From the IMG/VR virus record IMGVR_UViG_3300032334_001861, positions 1-50,623 of that record: DNA of 50,623 nucleotides. One strand, written 5' to 3'. Made by a program: the position numbers and the translations under genes. The notes beneath the pieces were generated by a model. That model did no database searches. It was not told the origin of the DNA and saw only the letters and a list, made by a program, of their open reading frames with translations. This DNA is from a virus. Each line of letters starts with the position of its first letter. Position 1 is the first letter of the stretch. Below are positions 1-8,698 of this stretch, piece after piece.

Positions 1-482
1 AAATGGTTTTCTTCACTATTAGCATTGGCCTGGAAACGCAAGCGGCTGATGCAACTGATAGTGGGTTCCATAGTGATGTGCCAGTTTGGCTGAGTGTCTT
101 TGAACTTGACACCCTTGACCATTTCTGTGACCAGGTTATCACCCATGAAACGATAGTCGTTCTGGAAATCACCCTTCTTGTTCTCGAAATGGACACCAGC
201 AGGTTTAGACACACCGTTTTCCGTCCTGGTATTGATCCTGATCGCAGGATCTTCCTTGTACTCAGGAATGTCCAGGATGGTCTTGAGCTTGCTGAGATTA
301 GGCATGCCAAACACACCAGCAAATGCTGCATTTGGCTTATGGAATGTGGCACTCAATAGCAATGTTTGCCTATCTTCGCTGTGTGCTTCCACTGTGGTAC
401 TCTGGTCATCACCAGTGATCTTGACCAATGTGAGGCCCAGGGGCTGTGTGTGTTCCACGATATCTACTAGAAAATCTTTCAT
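1..482 (-). CDS. 45: DNA polymerase sliding clamp, gp45-like (partial, 3' end outside window)
   Basis: Translation of the minus strand from the ATG at 482 gives an open frame of 160 codons that runs off the left edge. The N-terminal half has a clamp-like pattern: 'FAGVFGMPNLSKLKTIL' near residue 55 resembles the 'EFGI..L..LKGLL' stretch of sliding clamps in T4-like phages. The family forms a ring that tethers gp43 to DNA and, in T4, also activates late transcription. It lies directly downstream of the polymerase gene. The start is supported by AAAGGAA 6 nt upstream and by a sigma70-type promoter at 503-531. The C-terminal part cannot be judged. Assignment rests on pattern and neighbourhood, not on a database hit. 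Confidence 0.7.
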   Translation of the reverse strand, partial: MKDFLVDIVEHTQPLGLTLVKITGDDQSTTVEAHSEDRQTLLLSATFHKPNAAFAGVFGMPNLSKLKTILDIPEYKEDPAIRINTRTENGVSKPAGVHFENKKGDFQNDYRFMGDNLVTEMVKGVKFKDTQPNWHITMEPTISCISRLRFQANANSEENH

Positions 483-502
483 TGACGTTCCTTTCTTCTT
501 AT

Positions 503-531
503 ACTATATAGATGTTTTCTACAGGTTGCAA
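503..531 (-). promoter_or_regulatory. sigma70-type promoter for the sliding clamp gene
   Basis: On the minus strand a TTGCAA -35 box (526-531) and a TATAGT -10 box (503-508) are separated by 17 nt. The transcript would have a short leader holding the AAAGGAA ribosome site. The same TTGCAA -35 box occurs before the polymerase gene, which suggests shared early control by host RNA polymerase. Confidence 0.6.
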
Positions 532-536
532 TATTT

Positions 537-3191
537 TTATTCGAACCATTTATTATAAGTGCTGCTGATATTGGTATTTGTATCCAGGTCCCATTCCAAC
601 ACACCTAATAAATTGTCCACTTTCTGCGTGACGATAGTATCTTCCATGTCTTGCGCATCGAAAGGCAGTTCCTTGAACCACTTGGGGATACGGCTTTCGT
701 CCGTGGGATAACCTATGCTGGTCAATCCCAGTGGATTGCTCTTGAGCTTGCACACGATGGTCTTCATGCCATCTGTGATCTCGATGCTTCGTTTGTCTGC
801 ATGCATGCGCCTGAGGAAGTTCCAGTTGATAGCTGCTCTCACATGCCCTGGCATATTAGCTCTGCCCTGCTTCTTCTCCAGGTCACCATAGTATGTCAGC
901 TTGTTCACACGCTTGGGTGTGCCTTTCTCCCAGGCTGGCCGTTTCCTGAACTCGGTCTTGAATTCCCTGATCTGTTGGACAACCTGTTCACGATCCGCAC
1001 CATCCAAGACTTTTTTCAATACATCGCTGAGGAAGTCCTGCACTACCTTGGGAGTATCTGACCGTTTCAGGTCCAGTCCCATGGCTTTAACTTTGCCTGT
1101 CTTGCCCTCGCTGTCCAATCGTTTGCCTTCCAGGTCATAGATCAGTACCGCATAACGCTTCTTAGTGATAAACAGGCCTGAGCTAGCTACCAGTTCGCGA
1201 CCACCTTTGATGATCTCGCCCAACTCTGGTGTGGTGTGGAATGCCTGGTACATGAACCCAGGGAATGTGTCATTGACCTGGTCGGCTATCTGATCATACA
1301 GTGCAACACATATGTCACGATCCCATTCCATGTCACCACGGGCAACATCTGTCTGTATGGTTTCCCAAGCACTGAAGTACACCGAGTCAGTATCGCCATA
1401 GATGATAGCCTTGCCCACATGATCATATTCACCAGTGATCATCTGGTTCACAGTGGCATCCATGTGCTTGGCAATAGCTCTGCCGCACAGTGTGGTGCTC
1501 TGCCCGATGCGCTTATCGAAGAATCTGCATCCACCGTTCAGGATGGCACCATACAAGCTGTTCAAGTTAATCTTCTTGACCAGCTGTCGCTTGTCCCAGA
1601 AAGCCCTTTCTTTGGCATCTGTGCTGGCTCTCATCTTGGCTTGTAGATCTTTACGTTCAGCATACCAGCGTTCCAGCAAGCCTGGGATCACGCCTTGTTT
1701 CTCCAGGCTGAATATGGTGCCATTGGCACTGATGCACCAGGGCTTGTTGGTATTAAACAGCAAGTTGTATAACTGTCTGGCACTATACACCTCTGACTCG
1801 CCATTTTCCCAATCCAGCGTGATCTCTGTGGCTGGATCCTGTTTCATCACAGCTTCATATTCCAAGCTACCGAACAGTCCTTCCCAGGCTCCAGCTTGGC
1901 TAGTACCTGTGGAGATCTTATCGGCAATATATGCATCTGTCATGATGGGCCGTAATTGCCCTATGACAGTTTCTGGACCCATGTTGAGTGCTCGGATGGC
2001 TGAGGGATATAGGCTGTTGATATCGATGGCACCGATCCATTCATGCTTGCCTTTCTTGGGATAGGCCACATAAGCACCAGCCACCTGTGTGTCGTCCGTG
2101 TTGGTACGTTCCTTGCGATTGGGAACAACCATGCCGCGGCGGTGTGCTTCATTGATGATAGCTTGTTCTGTCACTGCTACTGCTCCCATGGTAGTTTGCA
2201 GCAACACGGTGTTGGCATGTGCCAGTTCGTTTGCCAGATCAACAAAGCGAAGCTTCTTGTCCAGCTTGTCCAGCAGTGCCACGTCCTGTCGGGAGTATGT
2301 GATGAATGTCTCGAAGTCCTGGTTGTACAGCTGGTCCAGGCTGCCTTCATAGGCAGTCTTGCGTTCGTTCAGTTCATACTCGCCGATAGCATCAAGGCTG
2401 TAACTGTGCCGCTCTTCGTAAGTATACTTACGATACAGTTCCATATAATCCATGTGAACCCGGCCAACCAGGTCAAAAGTAAGTTGATCCGCGCCATATT
2501 TCTCAAAAATCCGCTCCTTGGGAAACTGGTTCCATAAACAAAATCTACGAGTGTCATCTTTACTTAACACTCTGGCGGTACGGTTAACCATGTAGGGGAT
2601 ATCAAATCCACCTGAGTTCCAACCTGACAGGATGTCAGCATCCTCGATCAGATCCAGGAATGTCAGCAACATCTCTGCCTCTGACTCGAACATGAAGGTG
2701 TTATCAAATTTAGCACCGATCTCATTAGCTTGATCCATGGTCATGCTTTGTGGAGGCAGAGCCAGAGTGATCAACTGATCCATCCAGTTCAAGTACACTG
2801 TGATAGCTGTGATCTTAGTGAAGGGATCAGCTGGTGTTGAATAGCCACGTTTGGTATCGAAATCGGTCTCGATATCGAAGAATGCAATGTTTAGTTCTGG
2901 AGCATCTTTGTCCAGATAGTTTTCAGCCAAGCATCTGAAGATGGGATTGATATCCGATTCAAACAGTTGCTTGCCTGAATTGACAGCTACTTCTTTCCTA
3001 AACTCTTTGTTGCTACGAGTACTAACGCGACTAACGGGAGTATCGTAAATACTGCGCCACTTACCACGAGGATCAGCATAATAAAAGGTATAAACAACAG
3101 GAAATTCCTTGTAGATTCTTTTTCCATCGACCCTCTCCACGATGTGGATACGTTCTTTCTGCCTGTCCAGCAGGGCGTCAACATAGCTCAT
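537..3191 (-). CDS. 43: Family B DNA polymerase (gp43)
   Basis: Replicative polymerase with proofreading, 884 residues (T4 gp43 has 898). The exonuclease motifs are FFDIETD (about 105-111), NSGGFDIPY and YSRQD. Polymerase motif A is DINSLYPSAI (about 388), motif B KKINLNSLYG (about 540) and motif C YGDTDSVYF (about 600). All catalytic carboxylates are present, so the enzyme looks intact and is not split as in some phages. The open frame extends to 3227, but the start at 3191 is chosen because GGAGGAA lies 6 nt upstream. The clamp gene follows downstream. A sigma70-type promoter lies at 3257-3285. Confidence 0.97.
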   Translation of the reverse strand: MSYVDALLDRQKERIHIVERVDGKRIYKEFPVVYTFYYADPRGKWRSIYDTPVSRVSTRSNKEFRKEVAVNSGKQLFESDINPIFRCLAENYLDKDAPELNIAFFDIETDFDTKRGYSTPADPFTKITAITVYLNWMDQLITLALPPQSMTMDQANEIGAKFDNTFMFESEAEMLLTFLDLIEDADILSGWNSGGFDIPYMVNRTARVLSKDDTRRFCLWNQFPKERIFEKYGADQLTFDLVGRVHMDYMELYRKYTYEERHSYSLDAIGEYELNERKTAYEGSLDQLYNQDFETFITYSRQDVALLDKLDKKLRFVDLANELAHANTVLLQTTMGAVAVTEQAIINEAHRRGMVVPNRKERTNTDDTQVAGAYVAYPKKGKHEWIGAIDINSLYPSAIRALNMGPETVIGQLRPIMTDAYIADKISTGTSQAGAWEGLFGSLEYEAVMKQDPATEITLDWENGESEVYSARQLYNLLFNTNKPWCISANGTIFSLEKQGVIPGLLERWYAERKDLQAKMRASTDAKERAFWDKRQLVKKINLNSLYGAILNGGCRFFDKRIGQSTTLCGRAIAKHMDATVNQMITGEYDHVGKAIIYGDTDSVYFSAWETIQTDVARGDMEWDRDICVALYDQIADQVNDTFPGFMYQAFHTTPELGEIIKGGRELVASSGLFITKKRYAVLIYDLEGKRLDSEGKTGKVKAMGLDLKRSDTPKVVQDFLSDVLKKVLDGADREQVVQQIREFKTEFRKRPAWEKGTPKRVNKLTYYGDLEKKQGRANMPGHVRAAINWNFLRRMHADKRSIEITDGMKTIVCKLKSNPLGLTSIGYPTDESRIPKWFKELPFDAQDMEDTIVTQKVDNLLGVLEWDLDTNTNISSTYNKWFE

Positions 3192-3256
3192 GATATTCCT
3201 CCGGCTGCTTGTGGCCAGCCCTGCCATTCTACATGCACTTCAGGTGTGCGTACCAT

Positions 3257-3285
3257 ATTATATGTTAGTCGTCTGTGTTTTGCAA
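3257..3285 (-). promoter_or_regulatory. sigma70-type promoter for DNA polymerase gene
   Basis: TTGCAA (3280-3285) and a perfect TATAAT (3257-3262) are 17 nt apart on the minus strand. The -35 box overlaps the last codons of the upstream DsbA-like gene. Transcription would start about 60 nt before the polymerase start codon. Confidence 0.65.
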
Positions 3286-3537
3286 TTTATCTGTGCTATT
3301 CAAGATACTCTCGATCATATCCAGATCGTCACGAGCTCTATCAAAGTCACGCTTCTGTGCCATCTTGATAGCACGTTTGAGCAAGCCTGGTTTGATCTGC
3401 ATCTCTTCAGCAATGCTGGCCACGGTATCGTTGAGCCCGCCAGTCAATACTTCGATCTCGTTCATCACGCCCATGGCTTCCTGCATGATCTGCTTGAGCT
3501 TTGCACGTTCTTCTGGGTTAAAATTCCTAGTGGTCAT
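3265..3537 (-). CDS. DsbA-like double-stranded DNA-binding protein
   Basis: 90 residues, almost entirely helical and highly charged, with heptad-like spacing. The pattern (a long first helix, a 'GLNDTV' turn, then 'IKPGLLKRAIKMAQKRDF') resembles the small dsDNA-binding proteins of T4-like phages (T4 DsbA, 89 residues) that act in late transcription. The start ATG overlaps the stop of the upstream gene by 4 nt. It lies immediately before the polymerase gene. The family call is by size, helix pattern and context only; it could be another small helical phage protein. Confidence 0.45.
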   Translation of the reverse strand: MTTRNFNPEERAKLKQIMQEAMGVMNEIEVLTGGLNDTVASIAEEMQIKPGLLKRAIKMAQKRDFDRARDDLDMIESILNSTDKLQNTDD

Positions 3538-3932
3538 TTCTTGTCTTCCTCTTTCAACATAGCTTCTACTACTTTATACTGTTCGTATAGATCTTTCAAT
3601 ATTGGATATTTTTCGTGCTGTTCAAAGTTGGGAGTTAGTATCAACAGCCGTTCTTTGAGGGTGTTCATCATCTCAGCCATCTCATCCAGGTTGATGGTGT
3701 TCTTCTTGGTCTTGATCATGGCGTCACCGTCGCCTTCTGCCATGATGCTTAAAATACTTGTGCTCATTGCTATTGAACTCGCATAACTGTGACCTATGCC
3801 TAATGCGCCTGATGGCACTGTATAACTGCCTGTGGCACCATGACCGGTATAATAGTTTTTACCAGCACCGCCACCACCACCGCATCCGGTAGTTATAGTT
3901 ACAAATTGGTCATCATATGCTGTATTGCTCAT
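3534..3932 (-). CDS. Phage protein of unknown function, glycine-rich N-terminus
   Basis: 132 residues from the ATG at 3932, which has AGAGGAA 6 nt upstream; the open frame extends to 3992 without a better site. The N-terminal third is flexible and rich in Gly, Tyr, Ser and Thr, with a run of five glycines. The C-terminal half is helical and charged. This layout resembles small virion-associated proteins, but I recognise no family. The start overlaps the stop of the 61-residue membrane protein gene (ATGA) and its own stop overlaps the DsbA-like gene, so the three are probably translated together. Confidence 0.75.
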   Translation of the reverse strand: MSNTAYDDQFVTITTGCGGGGGAGKNYYTGHGATGSYTVPSGALGIGHSYASSIAMSTSILSIMAEGDGDAMIKTKKNTINLDEMAEMMNTLKERLLILTPNFEQHEKYPILKDLYEQYKVVEAMLKEEDKK

Positions 3933-4114
3933 ACAAGTTCCTCTACTATCCCCACGAATTCTGCTAGGATCAGCAGGACACCACCCATCCATACCATATT
4001 GTAGAAGAATGCCACACCGGCGAGTATCCTGATGGCACTCTTGCCTAGGCTGATGTAGAGATGTAAACGGGGGTCTGGGGCCTTAAACGCTTCTTGGTCT
4101 GGATTTTTTTGCAT
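3929..4114 (-). CDS. Small membrane protein
   Basis: 61 residues with a charged N-terminus and one long or two short hydrophobic segments between about residues 20 and 55 ('ILAGVAFFYNMVWMGGVLLI'). It overlaps the end of the upstream gene by 32 nt and the start of the next by 4 nt, typical of phage gene packing. No clear Shine-Dalgarno sequence precedes the ATG, so the start is less certain. No function is recognised. A role in the host inner membrane is inferred only from hydrophobicity. Confidence 0.55.
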   Translation of the reverse strand: MQKNPDQEAFKAPDPRLHLYISLGKSAIRILAGVAFFYNMVWMGGVLLILAEFVGIVEELV

Positions 4115-4625
4115 GATTTAACTTAGCAGCATATGAGCCCATAGTCAAATTATATTTCTTATGGAACATGTGCTCCAGTTTATCAGGCATTATGTGGAAT
4201 TGTACGCCCACCTGGTGTAGTATGTCGCTCAAACTGCGCTGATCTGAGAATTCCAGATCTTCCAATCGGTGTGCCAGCATGTCCAGGGCATTACGGCTAT
4301 TCATCTTGTCAGCCGCATCCACGTTTTTATCGAACCTCCATCTGGCTCCCATCAGTCCACGAGAACCAGGACTCACAGGATTCCTGCCTTGGATGGTACT
4401 ACTCATGGTAGCTTCTGCGATCTGGCCATTGGTATTAGCCACTGGGGGCAGTCCCATCTTGTCCACACTGTTGCCGAACTTCTTGGCTTGGCGTTGTGTC
4501 TCACCAGGCTTGACATCAACTGTCATGCTGTTACTGTACCTGGGATCAGCAGCCATCTTCTTGTTGGCTGCAACTACACCCACTCCGCCCACTTCCACCA
4601 GTTGGAACAATTCATTCAATAACAT
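4083..4625 (-). CDS. Conserved-looking phage protein of unknown function
   Basis: 180 residues. The frame stays open to 4934, but the extension only shadows the neighbouring gene and its codons look non-coding, so the ATG at 4625, 4 nt after that gene's stop, is chosen. The protein starts 'MLLNELFQLVEVGG', is Gly/Pro/Asn-rich in the middle and has a helical, basic C-terminus. Proteins opening in this 'LL.ELF.L.E' way are common near head and assembly genes of T4-like environmental phages. No enzymatic motif is seen and I do not assign a function. Confidence 0.75.
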   Translation of the reverse strand: MLLNELFQLVEVGGVGVVAANKKMAADPRYSNSMTVDVKPGETQRQAKKFGNSVDKMGLPPVANTNGQIAEATMSSTIQGRNPVSPGSRGLMGARWRFDKNVDAADKMNSRNALDMLAHRLEDLEFSDQRSLSDILHQVGVQFHIMPDKLEHMFHKKYNLTMGSYAAKLNHAKKSRPRSV

Positions 4626-4629
4626 ATCT

Positions 4630-5073
4630 TTACCACGCCCTACATGACCAATAACGTGCCTTTGTACGGGGGCCCGGATTTTCACAATGATGTCTGGCAC
4701 GGAAACTCTTCCTACGGCCAGGAATACTCTTTTTAATACGCATGTTCTTGTCACCGAAGTTGACTTTCTTGACGTTACCAGTGCCGGGGTCACGAACATA
4801 CACTTTGCTTTTCTTAACATCACCCTGCATGGGTTTACCCAGCGGCACTTTACGGCCATGGTATTCTGCTTCCATGATGCTGAAGCTGTCCAACAGGGCA
4901 CAGAACCGTTGTTCTCCACTGACGATGATGTCACCGGACTCAGTTATCTCCAGGATCTCTGATTCCACTTGCAGGCTATCGCCGAATTCTAAAAAGATAC
5001 CATCACCCACAGCTGGACGATCTTCTGCTATGGCTGTTAGTCTTTCGATAAGTTGTCTCATGTCTGCCATCAT
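4630..5073 (-). CDS. Phage protein with conserved basic Cys/Trp C-terminal motif
   Basis: 147 residues. The first about 80 look like a small alpha/beta domain. The C-terminus holds 'VYVRDPGTGNVKKVNFGD' followed by 'RHHCENPGPRTKARYWSC'. I know this tail as a recurring C-terminal element in proteins of T4-like marine phages, found near structural and assembly genes; the two cysteines, His pair and Trp could bind metal, which is inference. The start (ATGATG) overlaps the upstream stop by 4 nt; M1, M2 and M5 are all possible starts. Confidence 0.8.
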   Translation of the reverse strand: MMADMRQLIERLTAIAEDRPAVGDGIFLEFGDSLQVESEILEITESGDIIVSGEQRFCALLDSFSIMEAEYHGRKVPLGKPMQGDVKKSKVYVRDPGTGNVKKVNFGDKNMRIKKSIPGRRKSFRARHHCENPGPRTKARYWSCRAW

Positions 5074-6404
5074 GCATCTCCCACCATCTTATTGCCGGGC
5101 TTGCCCTTGTCCTTGCCTTTCCAGTAACCTGTGAACTTGGGACCAGTTTTACCGCCTTCGGATACATCGCCTGTTTCTTCGTGTCTTTGATATGCTTTTT
5201 GTGTTTTTAATTCTGAAGTGGCGGCTTGTTTTAGTGCTTTTAATTGCTCATAGTTTGTGTCTTGCACCATTTTACGAAATCTTTCTTGTCGTTCTCGCCA
5301 ATCTGTGGAACCATGCACATCATATTCTCTTTCCAATCTTCTCATCTGAGATAATAGATCTTTGTATCTAGTTTCGGCATTATTAACCTTTCCCAACACA
5401 TTCAAATCTGGTTTTACTTCAGGTCTGGGATCGCTGCGGTCAACTACGATAAAGCCTCTATTAGGACCTAATTTTATCACTTTGCTATTTGGTATTTTTT
5501 CTGACCGTTTCATTGCCAGCTGAATACTAGGAACAGGACGGTCTTTTCTAGCTATGGCTTCATCCACATCTTTTTCTTTGTTCTTAGCAATGGCAATAGC
5601 AGCCTGTTGTGCAGGATTAGCTGCTTCTGTTTTAGCAGTCTTAGCAGCATCTTTCCAGGACTGGCTAGTGGGAGCACCTTTAGTTCCAGGTTTGCGCATG
5701 TGTTCACCGCTGCCGTGCTTGATGCGTTCTCTTTTAGCATGTGTGTTAGCATAAAGTCCTGCCTTCTCTTCTTCCACACCCGGTTGCCCAACTGTAATAG
5801 CCTGTAGCATAGCGTGAGCAACTACACGATCTTTTTCTTTTTCATCTTCGGGTAGTTGAGCATATTGTTGTGTCATTAGTTTTTGACGTTGTGCTATCTT
5901 AGCCTGTAGTTTTTCTGGAGCCATTGTCTTTGAATCATCAAACATTTGTGGATTCTTAACAAATGCTTGAGCTGTTACATTCCAACCTTTGTGGATAGCA
6001 TCGCTAATTGCTTCAACATCAGTAACACCTTTATCAATCATCTGTTTGGCAAATGCCGCAGATTTTAGGTTAGCCTGCCAACCAAATGTATTACCAGGTT
6101 GACTACGCCCATATCCGTAAGCTGAATCTAATGCCGCATCACTAATAGTTGCCAATTGCTCAACACTTAATTGTTTTCCAACATCTTTAGCTTCATTCCA
6201 AGCACTTTTAACACTTATGACTTTGTAGTGTTTCTTTTCACCGTCAACATCCACGGTCCTACCAGCGACTTTACTCTTGGCTTCTGTTGCTGTAAGTGCG
6301 CTGATCTCCATGGTCTTCTCATCGCCTGTCTTGGGATCTATCACTTTGACAGCAAACATGGTGTTGGCGCTTTCTGCAAGCAATACTACTTCATGTATCT
6401 TCAT
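5070..6404 (-). CDS. Large phage protein, probably virion or assembly associated
   Basis: 444 residues, mostly helical, Lys/Ala/Gln-rich, with low-complexity stretches. Residues about 215-260 carry 'GLYANTHAKRERIKHGSG' followed by 'RKPGTKGAPT', a short motif that recurs in T4-like environmental phage proteins. The C-terminus 'YWKGKDKGKPGNKMVGD' is a second such recurring end motif. No catalytic signature is visible. The start ATG overlaps the upstream stop by 4 nt, with GGAG 12 nt upstream. It probably shares the late transcript that begins at the promoter at 7816-7823. Confidence 0.8.
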   Translation of the reverse strand: MKIHEVVLLAESANTMFAVKVIDPKTGDEKTMEISALTATEAKSKVAGRTVDVDGEKKHYKVISVKSAWNEAKDVGKQLSVEQLATISDAALDSAYGYGRSQPGNTFGWQANLKSAAFAKQMIDKGVTDVEAISDAIHKGWNVTAQAFVKNPQMFDDSKTMAPEKLQAKIAQRQKLMTQQYAQLPEDEKEKDRVVAHAMLQAITVGQPGVEEEKAGLYANTHAKRERIKHGSGEHMRKPGTKGAPTSQSWKDAAKTAKTEAANPAQQAAIAIAKNKEKDVDEAIARKDRPVPSIQLAMKRSEKIPNSKVIKLGPNRGFIVVDRSDPRPEVKPDLNVLGKVNNAETRYKDLLSQMRRLEREYDVHGSTDWRERQERFRKMVQDTNYEQLKALKQAATSELKTQKAYQRHEETGDVSEGGKTGPKFTGYWKGKDKGKPGNKMVGDA

Positions 6405-7795
6405 TTTAACTTTTCTCCGCGCATGTTACTACCCATCTGTGGAGCGGCACCAGCGTTGGCCATCTGTGCTTTGCGTGGATCTTTGCCCACGTACTTGAGC
6501 ATGTAACCTTTGCTGCGGGCATGCATCTGTTCATTGTTCCAATTCTTTGCGTCGAATGGATAGATGCTTAGTACATTGTTTCCTGTGACTTTGAAATCAT
6601 TGATGCCTTGTGGATCATCGCCCACTTGCAGTATACGTGGATTGGCAAGACCATACGGTTTGGTAGGATCTAACATGTCCCATGCTTCCGTTGTAATATC
6701 ATTAAACACTTTACGATAGTTGTTAGGCTCCATGCTGTAACGTGTACCCAACACTGCCTTGCCTTCGCCTCCTAATAGCATATCGTACATGAACTTTATC
6801 AGCTGCATGGAATCTTTTTTGCCGTCAATTACATGATTAAACCAGGCTATCTTTTGAGGTTTAATGGGTTTTTCACTGGGAGTAGCTATCAGTTGTTTGG
6901 CATACTGTTTCATTTTTAGTATATCACGCATACCTTCCATTCGTTTGATATCATCAGCAGTAAAATTTACTTCCACTTTACTTTCGGTTGTTCTTTTCTT
7001 CTTGGGGGCACGTGTCATAGAACCTGGACCACCATTAAGGAATCCATTTCCACCACCCATGCCTGATGCCATGCCGCCAGCACTGCTGCTGCCACCTGAT
7101 GCATCCTCACCTATCACATGGAAACCAGCCTGTTGTTTGCTCTTGATGGCTGCTTGTGATACCATGATGGGCTGCCCTTGTACCTTGCCGTTGGTGTCGA
7201 TCTTGGCCATCTTTACCATGCCAGGTGTCTTGGTCTTGCCATCTGAGCCCATGGTATTGGATTGGCCAGGCACAGGTTGCTGTTGGTTACCGGTGACACT
7301 GGGCATCTGTTGTTGGCTGGGTGCTACCACAGTGTTATCTTCCATCATGCCACTGGGGAAGCGCATCTCATAATCCAGATAAGCAAACACTGTCTCCATG
7401 TAATCAGCGGCGCGGGTCAATTTAGCTTGTACCCAGCCTTCCAGGCCCTGTTGTTCGCCCACACGGTTTAACAGATCATGTGTCATCAATGCCAGCTTGG
7501 CAGTGCGATATAACTCTTGTCGAGCCATCTGTACTTCATGGTCTGGATATTGGTTGTATGTTTCAGGCCTGGATTGGCCCATTGTTGCTACTGGTGTGCT
7601 GCCACAGTCACATTCTTTCAGGTTATTGGCCCATTCAGGCAACCTGATCATGTAGCGTCCGCTGGCACTTGGCACTAGTGTGCCTTGGTAGCGATCAGCT
7701 AGTGGTATAGCTTGGTGTCTTGGTAGTATAACGGTGCGGCCGTTCTCTGCCAGTACTTTTCCCAGCAAGGTGTTTTCTTTTAATTCCAGAGCCAT
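6401..7795 (-). CDS. Phage protein of unknown function, late-expressed
   Basis: 464 residues. An N-terminal domain (about 1-160) contains 'CDCGS'. A flexible Gln/Gly/Ser/Met-rich linker follows (about 160-265), then 'APKKKRTTESKVEVNFT', and a folded C-terminal domain (about 290-440). The linker suggests a two-domain virion or scaffold-type protein, but no family is recognised. The start is supported by AGAGAGGA 8 nt upstream and a GATAAATA late promoter 20 nt upstream. It is the first gene of a run of overlapping genes reaching to about 3.5 kb. Confidence 0.85.
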   Translation of the reverse strand: MALELKENTLLGKVLAENGRTVILPRHQAIPLADRYQGTLVPSASGRYMIRLPEWANNLKECDCGSTPVATMGQSRPETYNQYPDHEVQMARQELYRTAKLALMTHDLLNRVGEQQGLEGWVQAKLTRAADYMETVFAYLDYEMRFPSGMMEDNTVVAPSQQQMPSVTGNQQQPVPGQSNTMGSDGKTKTPGMVKMAKIDTNGKVQGQPIMVSQAAIKSKQQAGFHVIGEDASGGSSSAGGMASGMGGGNGFLNGGPGSMTRAPKKKRTTESKVEVNFTADDIKRMEGMRDILKMKQYAKQLIATPSEKPIKPQKIAWFNHVIDGKKDSMQLIKFMYDMLLGGEGKAVLGTRYSMEPNNYRKVFNDITTEAWDMLDPTKPYGLANPRILQVGDDPQGINDFKVTGNNVLSIYPFDAKNWNNEQMHARSKGYMLKYVGKDPRKAQMANAGAAPQMGSNMRGEKLK

Positions 7796-7815
7796 GTGTT
7801 GTGATCCTCTCTGGA

Positions 7816-7823
7816 TATTTATC
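7816..7823 (-). promoter_or_regulatory. T4-type late promoter (GATAAATA)
   Basis: Minus-strand CTGATAAATA ends 20 nt before the start codon of the 464-residue gene. The context and spacing match the other late promoters in this window. In T4 this single box is read by gp55/gp33-bearing RNA polymerase helped by the clamp. Confidence 0.75.
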
Positions 7824-7832
7824 AGAACTAGA

Positions 7833-8111
7833 TCAGACTGGTCGGTTGTTATAAACCTGGCATATGCATCTGGCTATGATAACAGCCTGGCTGCGCTGGC
7901 TATTATAATATGCATCACGCACCTTGCGCATCTTAGCCCAGTACCGCCTGTGTGGCCTGCCAGCTCTGCTGTGTTTGTAAGCACGATCTCGGTACATGTC
8001 GCTGAGATGAACCAGGCTAGCAGGCATTTCTACCTGTGGAGACTCCAGTTTATCATATAATTGGATCAGATGGTTGGTTGGATTGGTGAAGTTTTCGTCC
8101 TGAGAAAGCAT
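7833..8111 (-). CDS. Small phage protein of unknown function
   Basis: 92 residues, basic and helical in its second half (Arg/Tyr-rich, 'RAGRPHRRYWAKMRKVRD'), with no known motif. GAGGAGAGA lies 5 nt before the ATG, which makes the start convincing. It follows the HAD nucleotidase gene by 16 nt, and the late promoter for the next gene begins just after its stop. The basic helix could contact nucleic acid, but nothing specific can be claimed. Confidence 0.75.
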   Translation of the reverse strand: MLSQDENFTNPTNHLIQLYDKLESPQVEMPASLVHLSDMYRDRAYKHSRAGRPHRRYWAKMRKVRDAYYNSQRSQAVIIARCICQVYNNRPV

Positions 8112-8127
8112 TGATCTCTCCTCAGGG

Positions 8128-8679
8128 CTACCTCGCTGCCTTTGCCAGGTACTTCAACTTTTCGGCTACGCGAGCATAGTCCCTGTCATCATATTTAATA
8201 CCGATGCCACCGGCCATTTGCCAGCCGTTAATGTTGACACCATAATCATCTACCAGTATATTGGGCACACCAGCATTGGTGGCATGTGTGCTCTTATTGT
8301 GTGTCAATATCACACCAGCTGGTGGCATGCTGCTCAGATGCATGCGGATCCAGGCATACTTGCCAGGTTCTGACCTGGGATCGCCTTCTAAAGGCTTGCT
8401 ACAGATGTAATATTCACCAAATAATGATTGTGTCAACCTGACCAGTTCCAGGGCATGTGGCAATGGTGGTAAATCTACCCAGAAGGTGGGATGTTGCCTG
8501 ACCAGGTTCAATTTAGCCACTGGGTTATCGATGTCCTTGTAATGGTCCTTGCCATCCAAACGTGCCCATTGGCCGAAGAAATCGGCTAACACACCATCCA
8601 TATCCAGATATACACGGCCTATCTGGCCGCCGGTGATCACTTCGTCCATACGCATACGATTATTTATCCAGTTTTCCAT
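8128..8679 (-). CDS. HAD-family 5'(3')-deoxyribonucleotidase-like phosphatase
   Basis: 183 residues. HAD motif I is 'VYLDMDGVLADF' (about 23-34) with both aspartates; motif III is near 'NILVDDYGVNINGW' with paired aspartates. The size and motifs fit the small nucleotidases of T4-like phages that remove phosphate from deoxynucleoside monophosphates, probably tuning the nucleotide pool. The start is uncertain. The ATG at 8679 has no ribosome site. A GATAAATA box at 8661-8668 lies inside the N-terminal codons, 11 nt before the ATG of Met11 (8649), so a late transcript would yield the shorter, still complete, enzyme. Confidence 0.8.
   Translation of the reverse strand: MENWINNRMRMDEVITGGQIGRVYLDMDGVLADFFGQWARLDGKDHYKDIDNPVAKLNLVRQHPTFWVDLPPLPHALELVRLTQSLFGEYYICSKPLEGDPRSEPGKYAWIRMHLSSMPPAGVILTHNKSTHATNAGVPNILVDDYGVNINGWQMAGGIGIKYDDRDYARVAEKLKYLAKAAR
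8661..8668 (-). promoter_or_regulatory. Possible T4-type late promoter inside the nucleotidase N-terminus
   Basis: The box GATAAATA is on the minus strand, 11 nt before the internal ATG at 8649. It is a perfect match to the box seen at other late genes here, but the spacing is shorter than the usual 15-20 nt. It may define the true start of the HAD gene. Confidence 0.45.
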
Positions 8680-8698
8680 GCTGTAATGGTAGCACGTA

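Noticed and set aside
4626-4934. N-terminal extension of the 180-residue gene to 4934
   Set aside because: It lies in another frame over the 147-residue gene with the conserved Cys/Trp tail; composition is non-coding. The start 4 nt after that gene's stop is better.
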